This document shows, one piece after another, positions 1 to 7,756 of a stretch of DNA of 64,000 nucleotides. The notes under the pieces were generated by a model. That model ran no database searches and was not told where the DNA came from. It saw only the letters and a program-made list of their open reading frames with translations. This stretch comes from Arcanobacterium wilhelmae (GTDB taxonomy: Bacteria; Actinomycetota; Actinomycetes; Actinomycetales; Actinomycetaceae). The translations under genes were made by a program, and so were the position numbers. Position 1 is the stretch's first letter; each line of letters opens with the position of its first letter. The DNA is taken from positions 992,001-1,056,000 of the forward strand of contig NZ_CP121247.1 in the NCBI RefSeq assembly GCF_029632765.1, in the 5' to 3' direction.

Positions 1-320
1 CTACGTTCCGTGTGTATACCGGACATTCAGAGGCGCTAGAGTTGTCCGTGCCCGGAACGACGTTTGCCGATGCCGCAACGATTCTGGCGACGGGCAAAAA
101 TTGCCCTGTGCAAGCACTCCGGTTTGGTTCGAATGTGTACGGCGTGCAGTTCCACCCGGAGATCGACGAAGCCTCGTTGGAGCTTCGTATCTCGGTCTAC
201 GGCGGCACGTATTATGAAGCTGGGGAGGCTGCCCGCATCCACCGAAACACTTACGGCGTGGATGTTAGTGCCGGCGCTCGGATTATCGAATGTTTCGCAC
301 AAACATATGGGAGGGCCTGA
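1..320 (+). CDS. Class I glutamine amidotransferase, C-terminal part (5' end outside window)
   Basis: The reading frame is open from the first bases and ends at TGA 318-320, so only about the last 106 residues are present. The motif VQFHPE near residue 45 of the visible part is the His-Glu half of the Cys-His-Glu triad of class I (GMP-synthase-like) amidotransferase domains; the nucleophile Cys lies upstream of the window. These domains hydrolyse glutamine to supply ammonia. The stop codon overlaps the ATG of the next gene (TGATG), so the two are probably translated together. A stand-alone amidotransferase is more likely than full GuaA because no ATP-PPase domain follows. The substrate is unknown. 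Confidence 0.8.
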   Translation, partial: TFRVYTGHSEALELSVPGTTFADAATILATGKNCPVQALRFGSNVYGVQFHPEIDEASLELRISVYGGTYYEAGEAARIHRNTYGVDVSAGARIIECFAQTYGRA

Positions 321-1468
321 TGGAATTTGCTCAGTCGCCACGCTCAACTCTCGGCATCGAGTGGGAACTCCAATATATCGATGCCGATTCACATGCGTTG
401 CGTCAGTGCGCTGATTCAGTGATGACGGCTCTGCGTGCGCTTGATACGGATACCTCGTCGATTCACCGCGAAATGCTCCTCAATACTGTGGAGTTTGTTT
501 CGGAGCCTCATGAACATGTGCGTGATTGTGTGGAGGACATGGCGCGTTCGACGTCGGTGCTCGAGCCCGTCATTCACCCCATGCGCGTCCGGCTCGGCAC
601 AGCAGGAACACATCCGTTCTCGAACCCTGCAAGCCAGATCGTGACCGACTCCGAACGGTACGCCGAACTGGTCAACAGAACACAGTATTGGGGTCGGCAG
701 ATGCTCCTGTTCGGCACTCATGTGCATGTCGGTGTGGACAACCGCGCGAAGGTGTGGCCGCTGATCCGTGCGCTGCTGACTCGCGCCTACCATATCCAGG
801 CTCTGACGTCGGCGTCGCCGATCTGGAACTCGGAGGTGACGGGATACGCCTCGAACCGGGCGATGGTGTTCCAGCAGCTCCCAACGGCAGGTATCCCGTA
901 CCAGTTCCTCACGTGGGAAGATTTTGAAAAGTACGTCGCCGGTATGGTCGCCACGGGCGTGATTGAGCAGGTCAATGAGGTGCGTTGGGATATCCGCCCG
1001 TCGCCTGCGAACGGCACGATCGAGCTGCGGATGTGTGATGCGGCAACGAACCGTGCGGAGCTCGGCATGGTCGCAGCGCTCGCCCAGTGCCTCGTGGAGT
1101 ACTTCTCTCGGATGCTCGACGCCGGAGAGGAACTTCCCACGTTGCCGGATTGGTTCGTTCGTGAAAACAAGTGGCGAGCCTCGCGTTACGGTATGGATGC
1201 GATTCTGATTTCCGACGCCGGTGCGCGCGAGGAGCTCGTTGCACACGTGCTCGTGAGAATGGTTGACAAGCTTGCGCCGATCGCCGCGGAGCTTGGTTGT
1301 AGCCTCGAGCTTGAGTGGGTGGAGCGCATCATGGCGATTGGTGCGCCCTACCAACGGCAGATGGAAGTATTCCGCAGTACGGGTGGAGATTTCCGCGAGG
1401 TCGTGCGCTATATGCTCGCAGAGTTCGACGCAGGACATCCGATCGAAACCGAGGATTTTCTTTTGTGA
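320..1468 (+). CDS. GCS2-family carboxylate-amine ligase (glutamate--cysteine ligase, YbdK type)
   Basis: A 382-residue protein of the GCS2 family, which joins an amino acid to a carboxylate using ATP; some members make gamma-glutamylcysteine. Visible family signatures are LGIEWELQ near the N-terminus, THVHVGV (T133, H134, H136) and RPSPANGTIELRMCDA in the C-terminal half. Length is usual for YbdK-type proteins. The ATG at 320 is chosen because it overlaps the preceding stop and begins at the conserved N-terminus; an upstream in-frame start at 290 would add ten unconserved residues. The physiological product cannot be decided: actinobacteria lacking mycothiol or glutathione synthesis also carry this family. 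Confidence 0.85.
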   Translation: MEFAQSPRSTLGIEWELQYIDADSHALRQCADSVMTALRALDTDTSSIHREMLLNTVEFVSEPHEHVRDCVEDMARSTSVLEPVIHPMRVRLGTAGTHPFSNPASQIVTDSERYAELVNRTQYWGRQMLLFGTHVHVGVDNRAKVWPLIRALLTRAYHIQALTSASPIWNSEVTGYASNRAMVFQQLPTAGIPYQFLTWEDFEKYVAGMVATGVIEQVNEVRWDIRPSPANGTIELRMCDAATNRAELGMVAALAQCLVEYFSRMLDAGEELPTLPDWFVRENKWRASRYGMDAILISDAGAREELVAHVLVRMVDKLAPIAAELGCSLELEWVERIMAIGAPYQRQMEVFRSTGGDFREVVRYMLAEFDAGHPIETEDFLL

Positions 1469-1482
1469 GGGGAGCGATTGAC

Positions 1483-2781
1483 ATGCAGGGACCGAATGAG
1501 GCGCTCGGGATCGCGCGCAAGCTGATTCAGTTTGATACAACAAACCATGGCGGGCCGGGGGAGATCGAAACTCCGGCAGCTCACTACGTGATGGATCTGC
1601 TTCATGAAGTGGGGCTCGAGCCGCAATGGTTCGAGTCTGAGCCGGGCCGCCCGTCGGTCGTTGTTCGCATCCCGGGAAAAGTGCACGAAGGTGCGCTTGT
1701 GATCCACGGGCACCTCGACGTCGTGCCTGCAGTTGCCTCTGATTGGTCCGTGGATCCGTTTGGGGGTGTGATCAAGGACGGCTATCTGTGGGGCCGCGGC
1801 GCTGTGGATATGAAGAACATGGTGGCCATGATGCTGGCGGTGCTGCGAGATATTGCCCGCACGGGCTTCGTTCCTGCTCGCGATCTGATCTTCTGCTTCT
1901 TCGCGGACGAGGAACGCGGTGGGCATAAGGGCTCGATATGGCTCATCGAGCACCATCCGGAGGTTTTTGCCGGCGCAACTGACGCCATTTCCGAGGTGGG
2001 CGGATACAACACGTATGTGGCGGGCCGTCCGGTTTTCTTGTTACAGACAGCTGAGAAATCCTTGACGTGGTATCGACTTACTGCGCGAGGGAGAGCGGGG
2101 CACGGTTCACAAATGAACCGTCAAAATGCGGTGACCGCGTTGGCGACAGCTCTCTCGCGAATCGGCAACGAACAGTGGCCGCTGCAGCTGACGCCAACCG
2201 TCCGCACGCTCCTTGAGGGAGTGGCGCGCCTCAGCGGGGTTCCCTTTGATCCGAACGACACTGCGGGCCTCGAACGTTTGGTCGAGCAGCTCGGCCCCGC
2301 ACAGACGTTCGTTGGTGCGACCTTGCGCACGGGTGCGAACCCGACCCAGTTGGATGCAGGGTATTTGGTGAACGTGATCCCGCAGACGGCGACGGGCGGA
2401 CTTGACGTGCGCGCGATTCCAGGCACCGAGGAGGCTGTGAAGGAACGGATCCGCGAGCTCCTCGGGAGCGTCGAGGCGGAGTACCTCCACGATGACGACG
2501 GTATTGAAGCTCCGTTCCATACGCCGCTGGTTGATGCGATGATCCGCGCTGTTCAGGCCGAGGAGCCAGACGCGGTTGTTCTGCCGTACATGCTTTCTGC
2601 TGGTAGTGACAACAAGACACTATCGAAGCTCGGGATCCGCGGGTATGGGTTCGCACCGACTCGAGTCCCTGAGGGATTCGATTTTCCTGCGATGTTCCAC
2701 GGGGTTGACGAGCGTATTCCGGTAGATTCCTTGCCGTGGGGAACCCGCGTTTTGCATCATTTTGTGTCCAATTTCGCCTAG
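1483..2781 (+). CDS. M20/M25/M40-family metallopeptidase (DapE/ArgE/CPG2-like)
   Basis: A 432-residue zinc hydrolase of the M20 family, cleaving amide bonds of dipeptides or acylated amino acids in the cytoplasm. Metal and catalytic motifs are in order: HGHLDVVP (H75, H77, D79), the bridging Asp in AVDMKN (D109) and the catalytic pair in ADEERGG (E143, E144). The middle part carries the dimerisation/lid domain with a GHGSQ motif. The ATG at 1483 has a good GAGGGGAG ribosome site; an upstream in-frame start would add a tail that overlaps the preceding gene. It follows the GCS2 ligase by 14 bases, so they may share an mRNA. Substrate is undetermined. Confidence 0.88.
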   Translation: MQGPNEALGIARKLIQFDTTNHGGPGEIETPAAHYVMDLLHEVGLEPQWFESEPGRPSVVVRIPGKVHEGALVIHGHLDVVPAVASDWSVDPFGGVIKDGYLWGRGAVDMKNMVAMMLAVLRDIARTGFVPARDLIFCFFADEERGGHKGSIWLIEHHPEVFAGATDAISEVGGYNTYVAGRPVFLLQTAEKSLTWYRLTARGRAGHGSQMNRQNAVTALATALSRIGNEQWPLQLTPTVRTLLEGVARLSGVPFDPNDTAGLERLVEQLGPAQTFVGATLRTGANPTQLDAGYLVNVIPQTATGGLDVRAIPGTEEAVKERIRELLGSVEAEYLHDDDGIEAPFHTPLVDAMIRAVQAEEPDAVVLPYMLSAGSDNKTLSKLGIRGYGFAPTRVPEGFDFPAMFHGVDERIPVDSLPWGTRVLHHFVSNFA

Positions 2782-2808
2782 TCTTTTTGCGCTTTGGCGC
2801 GAGGAGGG

Positions 2809-2814
2809 TAGGCT
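2809..2814 (+). promoter_or_regulatory. -10 element (TAGGCT) of a probable leaderless promoter for the acidic-protein gene
   Basis: TAGGCT is followed by exactly six bases and then the ATG at 2821. There is no room for a 5' leader, and a weak TTTGCG -35 lies 17 bases upstream (2786-2791). Confidence 0.6.
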
Positions 2815-2820
2815 CAGGGT

Positions 2821-3249
2821 ATGGCTATTGATCCTCAGACTGCGTTTGACCAGCTCCTCGATTCGCTCGAAGAGTTCCACGAGGCTGTGCTCTCGGCGTC
2901 CGATCCGGATGAGCCAGCGATCCTTACTGCAATGAACGCGTTGTCGGACGCGTACACGATTTACGACGATATGCTCTTCCGTCAGTTTGGCGTGGAGGGC
3001 CCGTTTGATACGTTCGACGAGGACGATTCCGATTTTGAGGAAGATTTCGACGACGAGGACCTTGACGACGATTCCGATTTTGAGGAAGACGACGAGGACG
3101 ATTTCGACGACGAAGACGACGAAGACGACGATTCCGATTTCGACGACGACGATTCCGATTTCGACGACGACGAGGACGATTCCGACGACGAAGACCTTGA
3201 CGACGAGGTCGACAACGAGGACTTTTTCGACGACGACGAGGAGCGCTAG
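2821..3249 (+). CDS. Conserved actinobacterial small protein with long Asp/Glu-rich tail, unknown function
   Basis: A 142-residue protein. Residues 1-58 form an ordinary, predicted helical domain (FDQLLDSLEEFHEAVL and NALSDAYTIYDDMLF). From about residue 60 to the end it consists almost only of Asp and Glu punctuated by Phe, Ser, Leu and Val (repeated DDSDF units). Net charge is strongly negative, suggesting a disordered tail that could bind basic partners or metal, but nothing shows which. Similar short proteins in actinobacteria are sometimes labelled primosomal protein without evidence. Start is set by the leaderless promoter. Its TAG stop shares the palindrome CTAG with the stop codon of the convergent reductase gene. 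Confidence 0.75.
   Translation: MAIDPQTAFDQLLDSLEEFHEAVLSASDPDEPAILTAMNALSDAYTIYDDMLFRQFGVEGPFDTFDEDDSDFEEDFDDEDLDDDSDFEEDDEDDFDDEDDEDDDSDFDDDDSDFDDDEDDSDDEDLDDEVDNEDFFDDDEER
3016..3240 (+). repeat. Degenerate GAC/GAG-rich tandem repeat coding the acidic tail
   Basis: Units such as GACGACGATTCCGATTT recur imperfectly several times inside the acidic-protein gene, encoding DDSDF/EDDSDF. Such tracts change length easily by slippage in whole codons. Confidence 0.7.
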
Positions 3250-4169
3250 CGAGAAACTTCCCCCAGCGCCTGCGCAACGGGTGCAGGGAGCGGGGAAAGA
3301 TCGAGAGCTAACGCCTGGTCAAACTGCGAGGCAGTGCGCGCTCCAATGAAAACGGCGCCGATTTCGGGCCGCATCAAGCTCCATGCGAGCGCAACGTCTG
3401 CAGGAGTGCGTGCGAGGCCGTCAGCCGCGCGAGTTACTGCCTCGGTCAAGGAACGTTGCGAATCCGTCAGATGCTGCTCCACAGTCCACGCAAGGTGATC
3501 GGTAGCGGCTCGCGACGTCGGAGGGATGGTGTGCCGATATTTGCCAGTGAGCACACCTCCAGCAAGCGGAGCGTAGGCAAACATTCCCATCCCTGCGTGC
3601 GCAAGGAAAGCTGTGGCTTCCGCGCTCCGATCGAGGAGCGAGTACCGCGCACCAAGTGCCACGAGCGGAAAGAGCTGGTGGTCGGCAACATATTGCGCCG
3701 CCGTCGCGGCGAGCCACGTGGGAAAGTTTGCGAGTCCGATATAGTGCGTGAAACCGCCCCGAACGAGATCGGCTGCAGCGTGGAGCGTTTCTTCGATGGG
3801 AGTGAGCGGATCCGGGCCGGCGATCATGACGACGTCGGCATAGTCGGTCCCCATGCGTTCGAGCGAGGAACGAACGGACTGGATCAGGGACCGCCTTCCT
3901 GTGTTGATCCCTTCAGGAGTGATTCCCGCATGAAGGATGAGTGCGAGCTCTGCGCGTGGCGCGCCGGAGGCCAGAATGTCGCTCATCACGTCGAGCCCCG
4001 CGCCGTCGGAGTAGGCAGGGGAGAGGTCGATCGCGTTTCCTCCGGCCTCAAGCAGGGAAAACACCTGGGATTGGGCCTCTTCGCTTTCGGTGTCGCGGCC
4101 CCAGGTGAGGGTGCCGAGCCCGATTTGTCCGCATTCGAGGCCGCTTGAGCCGATTCGTTTGGTCTTCAC
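3246..4169 (-). CDS. Aldo/keto reductase family protein with altered catalytic tetrad
   Basis: A 307-residue (beta/alpha)8 aldo/keto reductase-like protein. Family blocks seen are GLGTLTWG, AIDLSPAYSDG (the Asp and Tyr of the tetrad), LERMGTDYADVV, TPIEETLHAA and HYIGLANF. However, the usual catalytic Lys (TK-G) is replaced by ILHAG and the usual His (LYLH-PDP) by MIAGPDP, so ordinary NADPH-dependent carbonyl reduction may be lost or changed. GTG at 4169 is chosen because a TAGGCT -10 element lies eight bases upstream (leaderless) and the conserved N-terminus KTKRIGSSG starts there. It is divergent from uppP and its stop overlaps that of the acidic-protein gene. Confidence 0.8.
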   Translation of the reverse strand: MKTKRIGSSGLECGQIGLGTLTWGRDTESEEAQSQVFSLLEAGGNAIDLSPAYSDGAGLDVMSDILASGAPRAELALILHAGITPEGINTGRRSLIQSVRSSLERMGTDYADVVMIAGPDPLTPIEETLHAAADLVRGGFTHYIGLANFPTWLAATAAQYVADHQLFPLVALGARYSLLDRSAEATAFLAHAGMGMFAYAPLAGGVLTGKYRHTIPPTSRAATDHLAWTVEQHLTDSQRSLTEAVTRAADGLARTPADVALAWSLMRPEIGAVFIGARTASQFDQALALDLSPLPAPVAQALGEVSR

Positions 4170-4177
4170 AACATGTA

Positions 4178-4183
4178 AGCCTA
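4178..4183 (-). promoter_or_regulatory. -10 element (TAGGCT) of a probable leaderless promoter for the aldo/keto reductase gene
   Basis: On the minus strand TAGGCT is followed by eight bases and GTG 4169. No Shine-Dalgarno sequence is present. Confidence 0.5.
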
Positions 4184-4207
4184 GTCGATTCCGTCCACGT
4201 GGCGGGG

Positions 4208-4213
4208 TACTGT
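4208..4213 (+). promoter_or_regulatory. -10 element (TACTGT) of a probable leaderless promoter for uppP
   Basis: TACTGT lies exactly six bases before GTG 4220, and the bases in between carry no ribosome binding site. Confidence 0.55.
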
Positions 4214-4219
4214 AGCGGC

Positions 4220-5068
4220 GTGGGTATTTTTGAAGCAATTATCCTTGGCATTGTCCAGGGTCTAACAGAGTTCCTTCCGATTTCGTCGTCGGCGCACCTG
4301 CGCATCGTCGGTGAACTGTTCCCGTCCCTCGGAGGCGACCCGGGTGTGACGTTTACCGCCGTGACACAGATCGGTACGGAAGCCGCCGTCGTCCTCTACT
4401 TCTGGAAAGATATTACGCGCATTATCGCGAAGTGGTTCCGCTCGTTGCCGTTCGGTGCGCCGGAGAACCGGCTGCCGACGTCGGACCCGGACGTGCGCAT
4501 GGGCTGGATCGTTATTATCGGCACGTTGCCGATCGTGATCCTCGGCCTGCTTCTCGAAAAGTGGATCGATACGACCTTCCGTAACCTCTATATCACTGCT
4601 CTCATGCTTGCCCTCTTCGCTGTGTTCCTCGGGCTTGCCGATAAGCTCGGGCGCCGCACGATTCCGCTGGAGCGGATGAGTCTGCGCGACGGCGTGATCC
4701 TCGGTTTCGCCCAGTCGATGGCGTTGATCCCGGGTGTTTCGCGTTCGGGCGGCACGATCACTGTGGGTCTGGCTCTTGGCTATACTCGCGAGGCTGCGGC
4801 GAAGATTTCCTTCCTTTTGGCGGTTCCAGCGGTGCTTGGCTCGGGTTTCTACCGGCTTATCTCTGATAAGGGAACCAGCCCGGTGCAGGTGGGCGCGATG
4901 CCGACTCTCGTTGCGACGGTTGTTGCGTTCGTCGTCGGCTATGGCGTGATCGTGTGGTTCTTGAAGCTCGTCCAGACGAAGTCGTATGCGGGCTTCGTCG
5001 CCTACCGTCTGTTGCTCGCCGCGCTTGTGGTGGTGTTGCTCGCAGCCGGCACGATTAACGCGATCTGA
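4220..5068 (+). CDS. uppP: Undecaprenyl-diphosphatase (bacitracin resistance protein)
   Basis: A 282-residue polytopic membrane protein that dephosphorylates undecaprenyl diphosphate, recycling the lipid carrier for peptidoglycan and other wall polymers. Both family motifs are present: LTEFLPISSSAHL near the N-terminus and LIPGVSRSGGT in the second half, which together form the active site. GTG 4220 starts the first membrane helix (GIFEAIILGIVQG) and fits a leaderless promoter; the longer frame upstream of it runs back into the divergent reductase promoter. The HAD phosphatase gene follows after six bases, so they are probably co-transcribed. Confidence 0.93.
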   Translation: MGIFEAIILGIVQGLTEFLPISSSAHLRIVGELFPSLGGDPGVTFTAVTQIGTEAAVVLYFWKDITRIIAKWFRSLPFGAPENRLPTSDPDVRMGWIVIIGTLPIVILGLLLEKWIDTTFRNLYITALMLALFAVFLGLADKLGRRTIPLERMSLRDGVILGFAQSMALIPGVSRSGGTITVGLALGYTREAAAKISFLLAVPAVLGSGFYRLISDKGTSPVQVGAMPTLVATVVAFVVGYGVIVWFLKLVQTKSYAGFVAYRLLLAALVVVLLAAGTINAI

Positions 5069-5074
5069 GGCCGT

Positions 5075-5743
5075 ATGCTTCCGAAAGCTTTCCTGTTCGA
5101 TATGGACGGCACCCTCACCGATTCCGAAAAACTCTGGTTCGACGCCGAAGTGGAGGTGCTCTCCCGCTACGGCATCCCGTGGGTCGAGGGAGACCAATAC
5201 GACGTCGTTGGCATGTCGCTGACGAACGCTGGCCAGTACTTCGTCGATCGTTTCGGTTTCGACCACACAGCCGACGAGTTCGGGCATATGATCCTCGACG
5301 CCGTCGTGGAGATTGGCAAGCACGAGGGGCTGGAGTGGCGTGAGGGAGCCCGCGAACTGCTTTCCGCAGCGCACGAGTGGGGGATTCCCTGTGCTCTGGT
5401 GACCTCCTCCTATCGGAAGTTCACCCAGCTCACGCTGGACGCGCTACCGGAGGGCACGTTTCACGCCGTCGTGACGGGCGATATGCTCACCCGCGGCAAG
5501 CCTGATCCGGAGCCATACCTGATGGCGGCGCAGTTGCTCGGCGTTGAGCCGGCGCAGTGCATGGCCTTCGAGGATTCGGTTCCGGGTGTCACCTCAGCAC
5601 ACGCCTCCGGTGCGTTGACCGTGGGCATCCCCTTCGGCGTCGAGATTCCACAGTTGCCAGGGATGGTGACAGTGCCCTCACTCGCCGAACTGAGCCGGGA
5701 GCGAGTCGAGGAACTGTTCAGCGAGTGGGACGCTCGGCAGTAA
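5075..5743 (+). CDS. HAD-superfamily phosphatase (beta-phosphoglucomutase-like subgroup)
   Basis: A 222-residue haloacid dehalogenase-type hydrolase. Motif I is DMDGTLT (nucleophile D9, acid/base D11), motif II Ser/Thr is in CALVTSSYRK, motif III Lys is in RGKPDPEPY and motif IV is AFEDSVPG. The alpha-helical cap lies between motifs I and II. It probably dephosphorylates a small sugar phosphate, but the substrate cannot be read from sequence. A GAGG sequence precedes the ATG. It overlaps the 3' end of the convergent nuclease gene by 26 bases. Confidence 0.85.
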   Translation: MLPKAFLFDMDGTLTDSEKLWFDAEVEVLSRYGIPWVEGDQYDVVGMSLTNAGQYFVDRFGFDHTADEFGHMILDAVVEIGKHEGLEWREGARELLSAAHEWGIPCALVTSSYRKFTQLTLDALPEGTFHAVVTGDMLTRGKPDPEPYLMAAQLLGVEPAQCMAFEDSVPGVTSAHASGALTVGIPFGVEIPQLPGMVTVPSLAELSRERVEELFSEWDARQ

Positions 5744-6542
5744 GGAGTGCAGTGACGCCGTCGGCACTGATCTCAGGTGCAGTTCCTCCGAACGCGGGGC
5801 AGATTTCCTTGAAGTGGCACCAGTTGCACAGCGGGCCGGTTTGCGGCTGGAAGCCGGTGTCGATTGCCCCACGAATCGCAGACCAGATCGACTCGAGTTC
5901 GGCGGTGGTGGCGTCGACGTCGGCAGGAACCGGATCGTAGGTGAGGGTCCGTCCGTCTTTCAAATAGAGCAACTGGGTGCGCGCAGGCAAGACATTCTCC
6001 GAGTAGTAGAGCGCGGTGGCATAGAAGCGCATCTGGAAAATCGCACCGTCCTGGAACCGGGGGCTCGGTGATTTCCCGGTCTTGTAATCTACGACTCGCA
6101 GCTGGCCCTGGGGGGATTTATCGAGGCGATCGACGATGCCACGGATCGCGAGACCAGATGGCAGTGTGGCGTTGACAAACTGCTCGCGCCCTGCGGGTTC
6201 CAGATAGCTCGGGTTCTCGAGCGCGAAGTACTGAGAAATCAAAGGACGCGCGGATTCGAGCCATTCTGCGCGCTCCTGCGGGGAGTTGAAGAGATCGGCG
6301 TCGGCAGGCGTCTTGTCCAGGTGCGCCTCCCACATCGGGTGGAGAAGGGCTTGCGCCGTTGATTCTGTACGCTCGGGGGCCGGGTGGTCGAACAAGTGCT
6401 CGAGGACCGAGTGGACGATCGTTCCGCGCAGGGCCGCCGTCGACGGCGGTTCAGGAAGCTTGTCGATCACACGGAAACGGAACTTGAGCGGACACGAACG
6501 AAAATCGGAAGCTCGTGATGGCGACAGGGCAGCATGTTTCAT
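5718..6542 (-). CDS. RecB-family PD-(D/E)XK exonuclease with Fe-S cluster cysteines
   Basis: A 274-residue single-domain nuclease of the RecB/Cas4/AddB-C type. Seen are the N-terminal SRASDFRSCPLKFRF block with the first cluster Cys, the GTIVHSVLEHLF His motif, the catalytic VVDYKTGK motif and a C-terminal CNWCHFKEIC cluster that, with the first Cys, fits a 4Fe-4S site. Stand-alone proteins of this sort are common beside pupylation loci in actinobacteria, with unknown biological role. The ATG at 6542 has GTGGAG upstream. There are no cas genes nearby, so a CRISPR Cas4 role is not supported. Confidence 0.82.
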   Translation of the reverse strand: MKHAALSPSRASDFRSCPLKFRFRVIDKLPEPPSTAALRGTIVHSVLEHLFDHPAPERTESTAQALLHPMWEAHLDKTPADADLFNSPQERAEWLESARPLISQYFALENPSYLEPAGREQFVNATLPSGLAIRGIVDRLDKSPQGQLRVVDYKTGKSPSPRFQDGAIFQMRFYATALYYSENVLPARTQLLYLKDGRTLTYDPVPADVDATTAELESIWSAIRGAIDTGFQPQTGPLCNWCHFKEICPAFGGTAPEISADGVTALLTAERPTR

Positions 6543-6582
6543 GCACTCCACGCTACTACGTTGTGGTCCATTCGCCCGCCGG

Positions 6583-6591
6583 TTATCCACA
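6583..6591 (+). promoter_or_regulatory. Single DnaA-box consensus (TTATCCACA)
   Basis: A perfect match to the DnaA R-box sits in the 104-base gap between the nuclease and trmI genes. It is isolated, so it is not an origin; it could be a DnaA titration or regulatory site, or chance. Confidence 0.35.
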
Positions 6592-6601
6592 GTGGCCCTC
6601 A

Positions 6602-6621
6602 ACACGCGCGAGCGCGCGTGT
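6602..6621. promoter_or_regulatory. GC-rich inverted repeat over the -35 region of the trmI/pupylation promoter
   Basis: Arms ACACGCGCG and CGCGCGTGT (9 bp, two-base centre) lie 13 bases upstream of the TAGACT -10 element, covering the expected -35 position. This could be a regulator binding site. Confidence 0.4.
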
Positions 6622-6634
6622 GGGCCCAGCCCAG

Positions 6635-6640
6635 TAGACT
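6635..6640 (+). promoter_or_regulatory. -10 element (TAGACT) of a probable leaderless promoter for the trmI-pupylation operon
   Basis: TAGACT is followed by six bases and GTG 6647. It is the only clear promoter seen before the chain of overlapping genes that ends with lgt. Confidence 0.65.
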
Positions 6641-6646
6641 GGAGCT

Positions 6647-7756
6647 GTGAATAATTACCTGCATCCTCTTGGTCCTGCCCGCCGTCGTGGCCCATTCCGT
6701 GCCGGTGAGCGTGTTCAGCTCACCGACGTGAAGGGGAAGAAGTACACCGTCACTTTGATGCATGGCGGCTATTTCCAGTCCCAGCGCGGCTCGTTCAAGC
6801 ACGACGATCTGATTGGCAAAGACGAGGGCACCGTCTTTGACGCCGATGGGCACCAGTTGATGGCGCTTCGCCCGTTGATGAGTGACTATGTGCTCTCGAT
6901 GCCGCGGGGAGCTGCCGTGATCTACCCGAAAGATTCGGCGCAGATCGTTGCAATGGCCGATATTTTCCCGGGTGCGAAGGTTGTCGAGGCCGGTGTCGGC
7001 TCGGGCGCACTCACACTGTCGTTGCTCGCTGCGATCGGCCCTGAGGGCCATTTGACCTCGGTGGAGCGCCGCGAAGAGTTCGCGGAAATCGCTATTGCGA
7101 ATGTCGAATCCTGGTATGGGCCGCAGATGCCGGCCTGGGATGTGCTGATCGGCTCGGTGAGCGATCACCTCGAGGAGACAACCGGTGTGGACGCCGTCCT
7201 GCTCGATATGCTCGCTCCCTGGGAAAACATCGAACCTGCGGCGCACGCGCTTCGCCCAGGCGGAGTGATCCTCGCCTACGTGGCCACCACTACCCAGATG
7301 TCACGCTTCGTGGAGACTCTGCGCGAAAGCCAGTGCTTCACCGAGCCGGAGGCCTCGGAAACGCTTCAGCGAACCTGGCACTTGAATGGCCTGGCGGTTC
7401 GTCCGGACCATCGAATGGTGGCACACACGGGATTCCTGATCGTTGCCCGTCGAATCGCGCCCGGCTCGCAGCCGCTCGAAAAGAAGATGCGCCCGGCGCC
7501 CGGCGCCCACAACGAGGCACCCGAGTGGAGCGCCGAAGATTTCGAGGAGCGCACAATTTCGGAGAAGAAGCTCCGCAAGGTTCGCCGTGATGTTGCGCGC
7601 CGTGCCGACATCGAGGCATCGGGGACTGCCGAGGCAGGCCCCGCACAAGCGGCGATGGACGAGAAAATCACGGCAGAGGGAGCCGCGAAGGCAGAGGCAA
7701 ACTTGCACGCGATTCGCGCTCGCCGTGTTGCACGAAAGGCACAGCGCGATGAGTGA
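6647..7756 (+). CDS. trmI: tRNA (adenine-58-N1)-methyltransferase
   Basis: A 369-residue class I methyltransferase that makes m1A58 in the T-loop of tRNAs. The N-terminal beta domain (residues 1-75) precedes a Rossmann fold with SAM motif VVEAGVGSGALTLSLL, the acidic motif LTSVERREEF and VDAVLLDMLAPW. The C-terminal about 85 residues are charged and variable. GTG 6647 fits the leaderless promoter. In mycobacteria the homologue (Rv2118c) also lies next to mpa, and here the ARC ATPase gene overlaps its 3' end by eight bases, making translational coupling likely. Confidence 0.92.
   Translation: MNNYLHPLGPARRRGPFRAGERVQLTDVKGKKYTVTLMHGGYFQSQRGSFKHDDLIGKDEGTVFDADGHQLMALRPLMSDYVLSMPRGAAVIYPKDSAQIVAMADIFPGAKVVEAGVGSGALTLSLLAAIGPEGHLTSVERREEFAEIAIANVESWYGPQMPAWDVLIGSVSDHLEETTGVDAVLLDMLAPWENIEPAAHALRPGGVILAYVATTTQMSRFVETLRESQCFTEPEASETLQRTWHLNGLAVRPDHRMVAHTGFLIVARRIAPGSQPLEKKMRPAPGAHNEAPEWSAEDFEERTISEKKLRKVRRDVARRADIEASGTAEAGPAQAAMDEKITAEGAAKAEANLHAIRARRVARKAQRDE

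Noticed and set aside
416..1543. Long minus-strand open frames opposite the GCS2 ligase, rpsA, gap, pgk, uvrB and tkt genes
   Set aside because: They mirror strong plus-strand genes, have Arg/His-rich compositions typical of antisense frames in GC-rich DNA, and lack ribosome sites and family motifs.
5718..6542. Cas4/CRISPR association of the RecB-like nuclease
   Set aside because: No cas genes, repeats or spacers occur in the window; the isolated gene next to the pupylation operon is common in actinobacteria.
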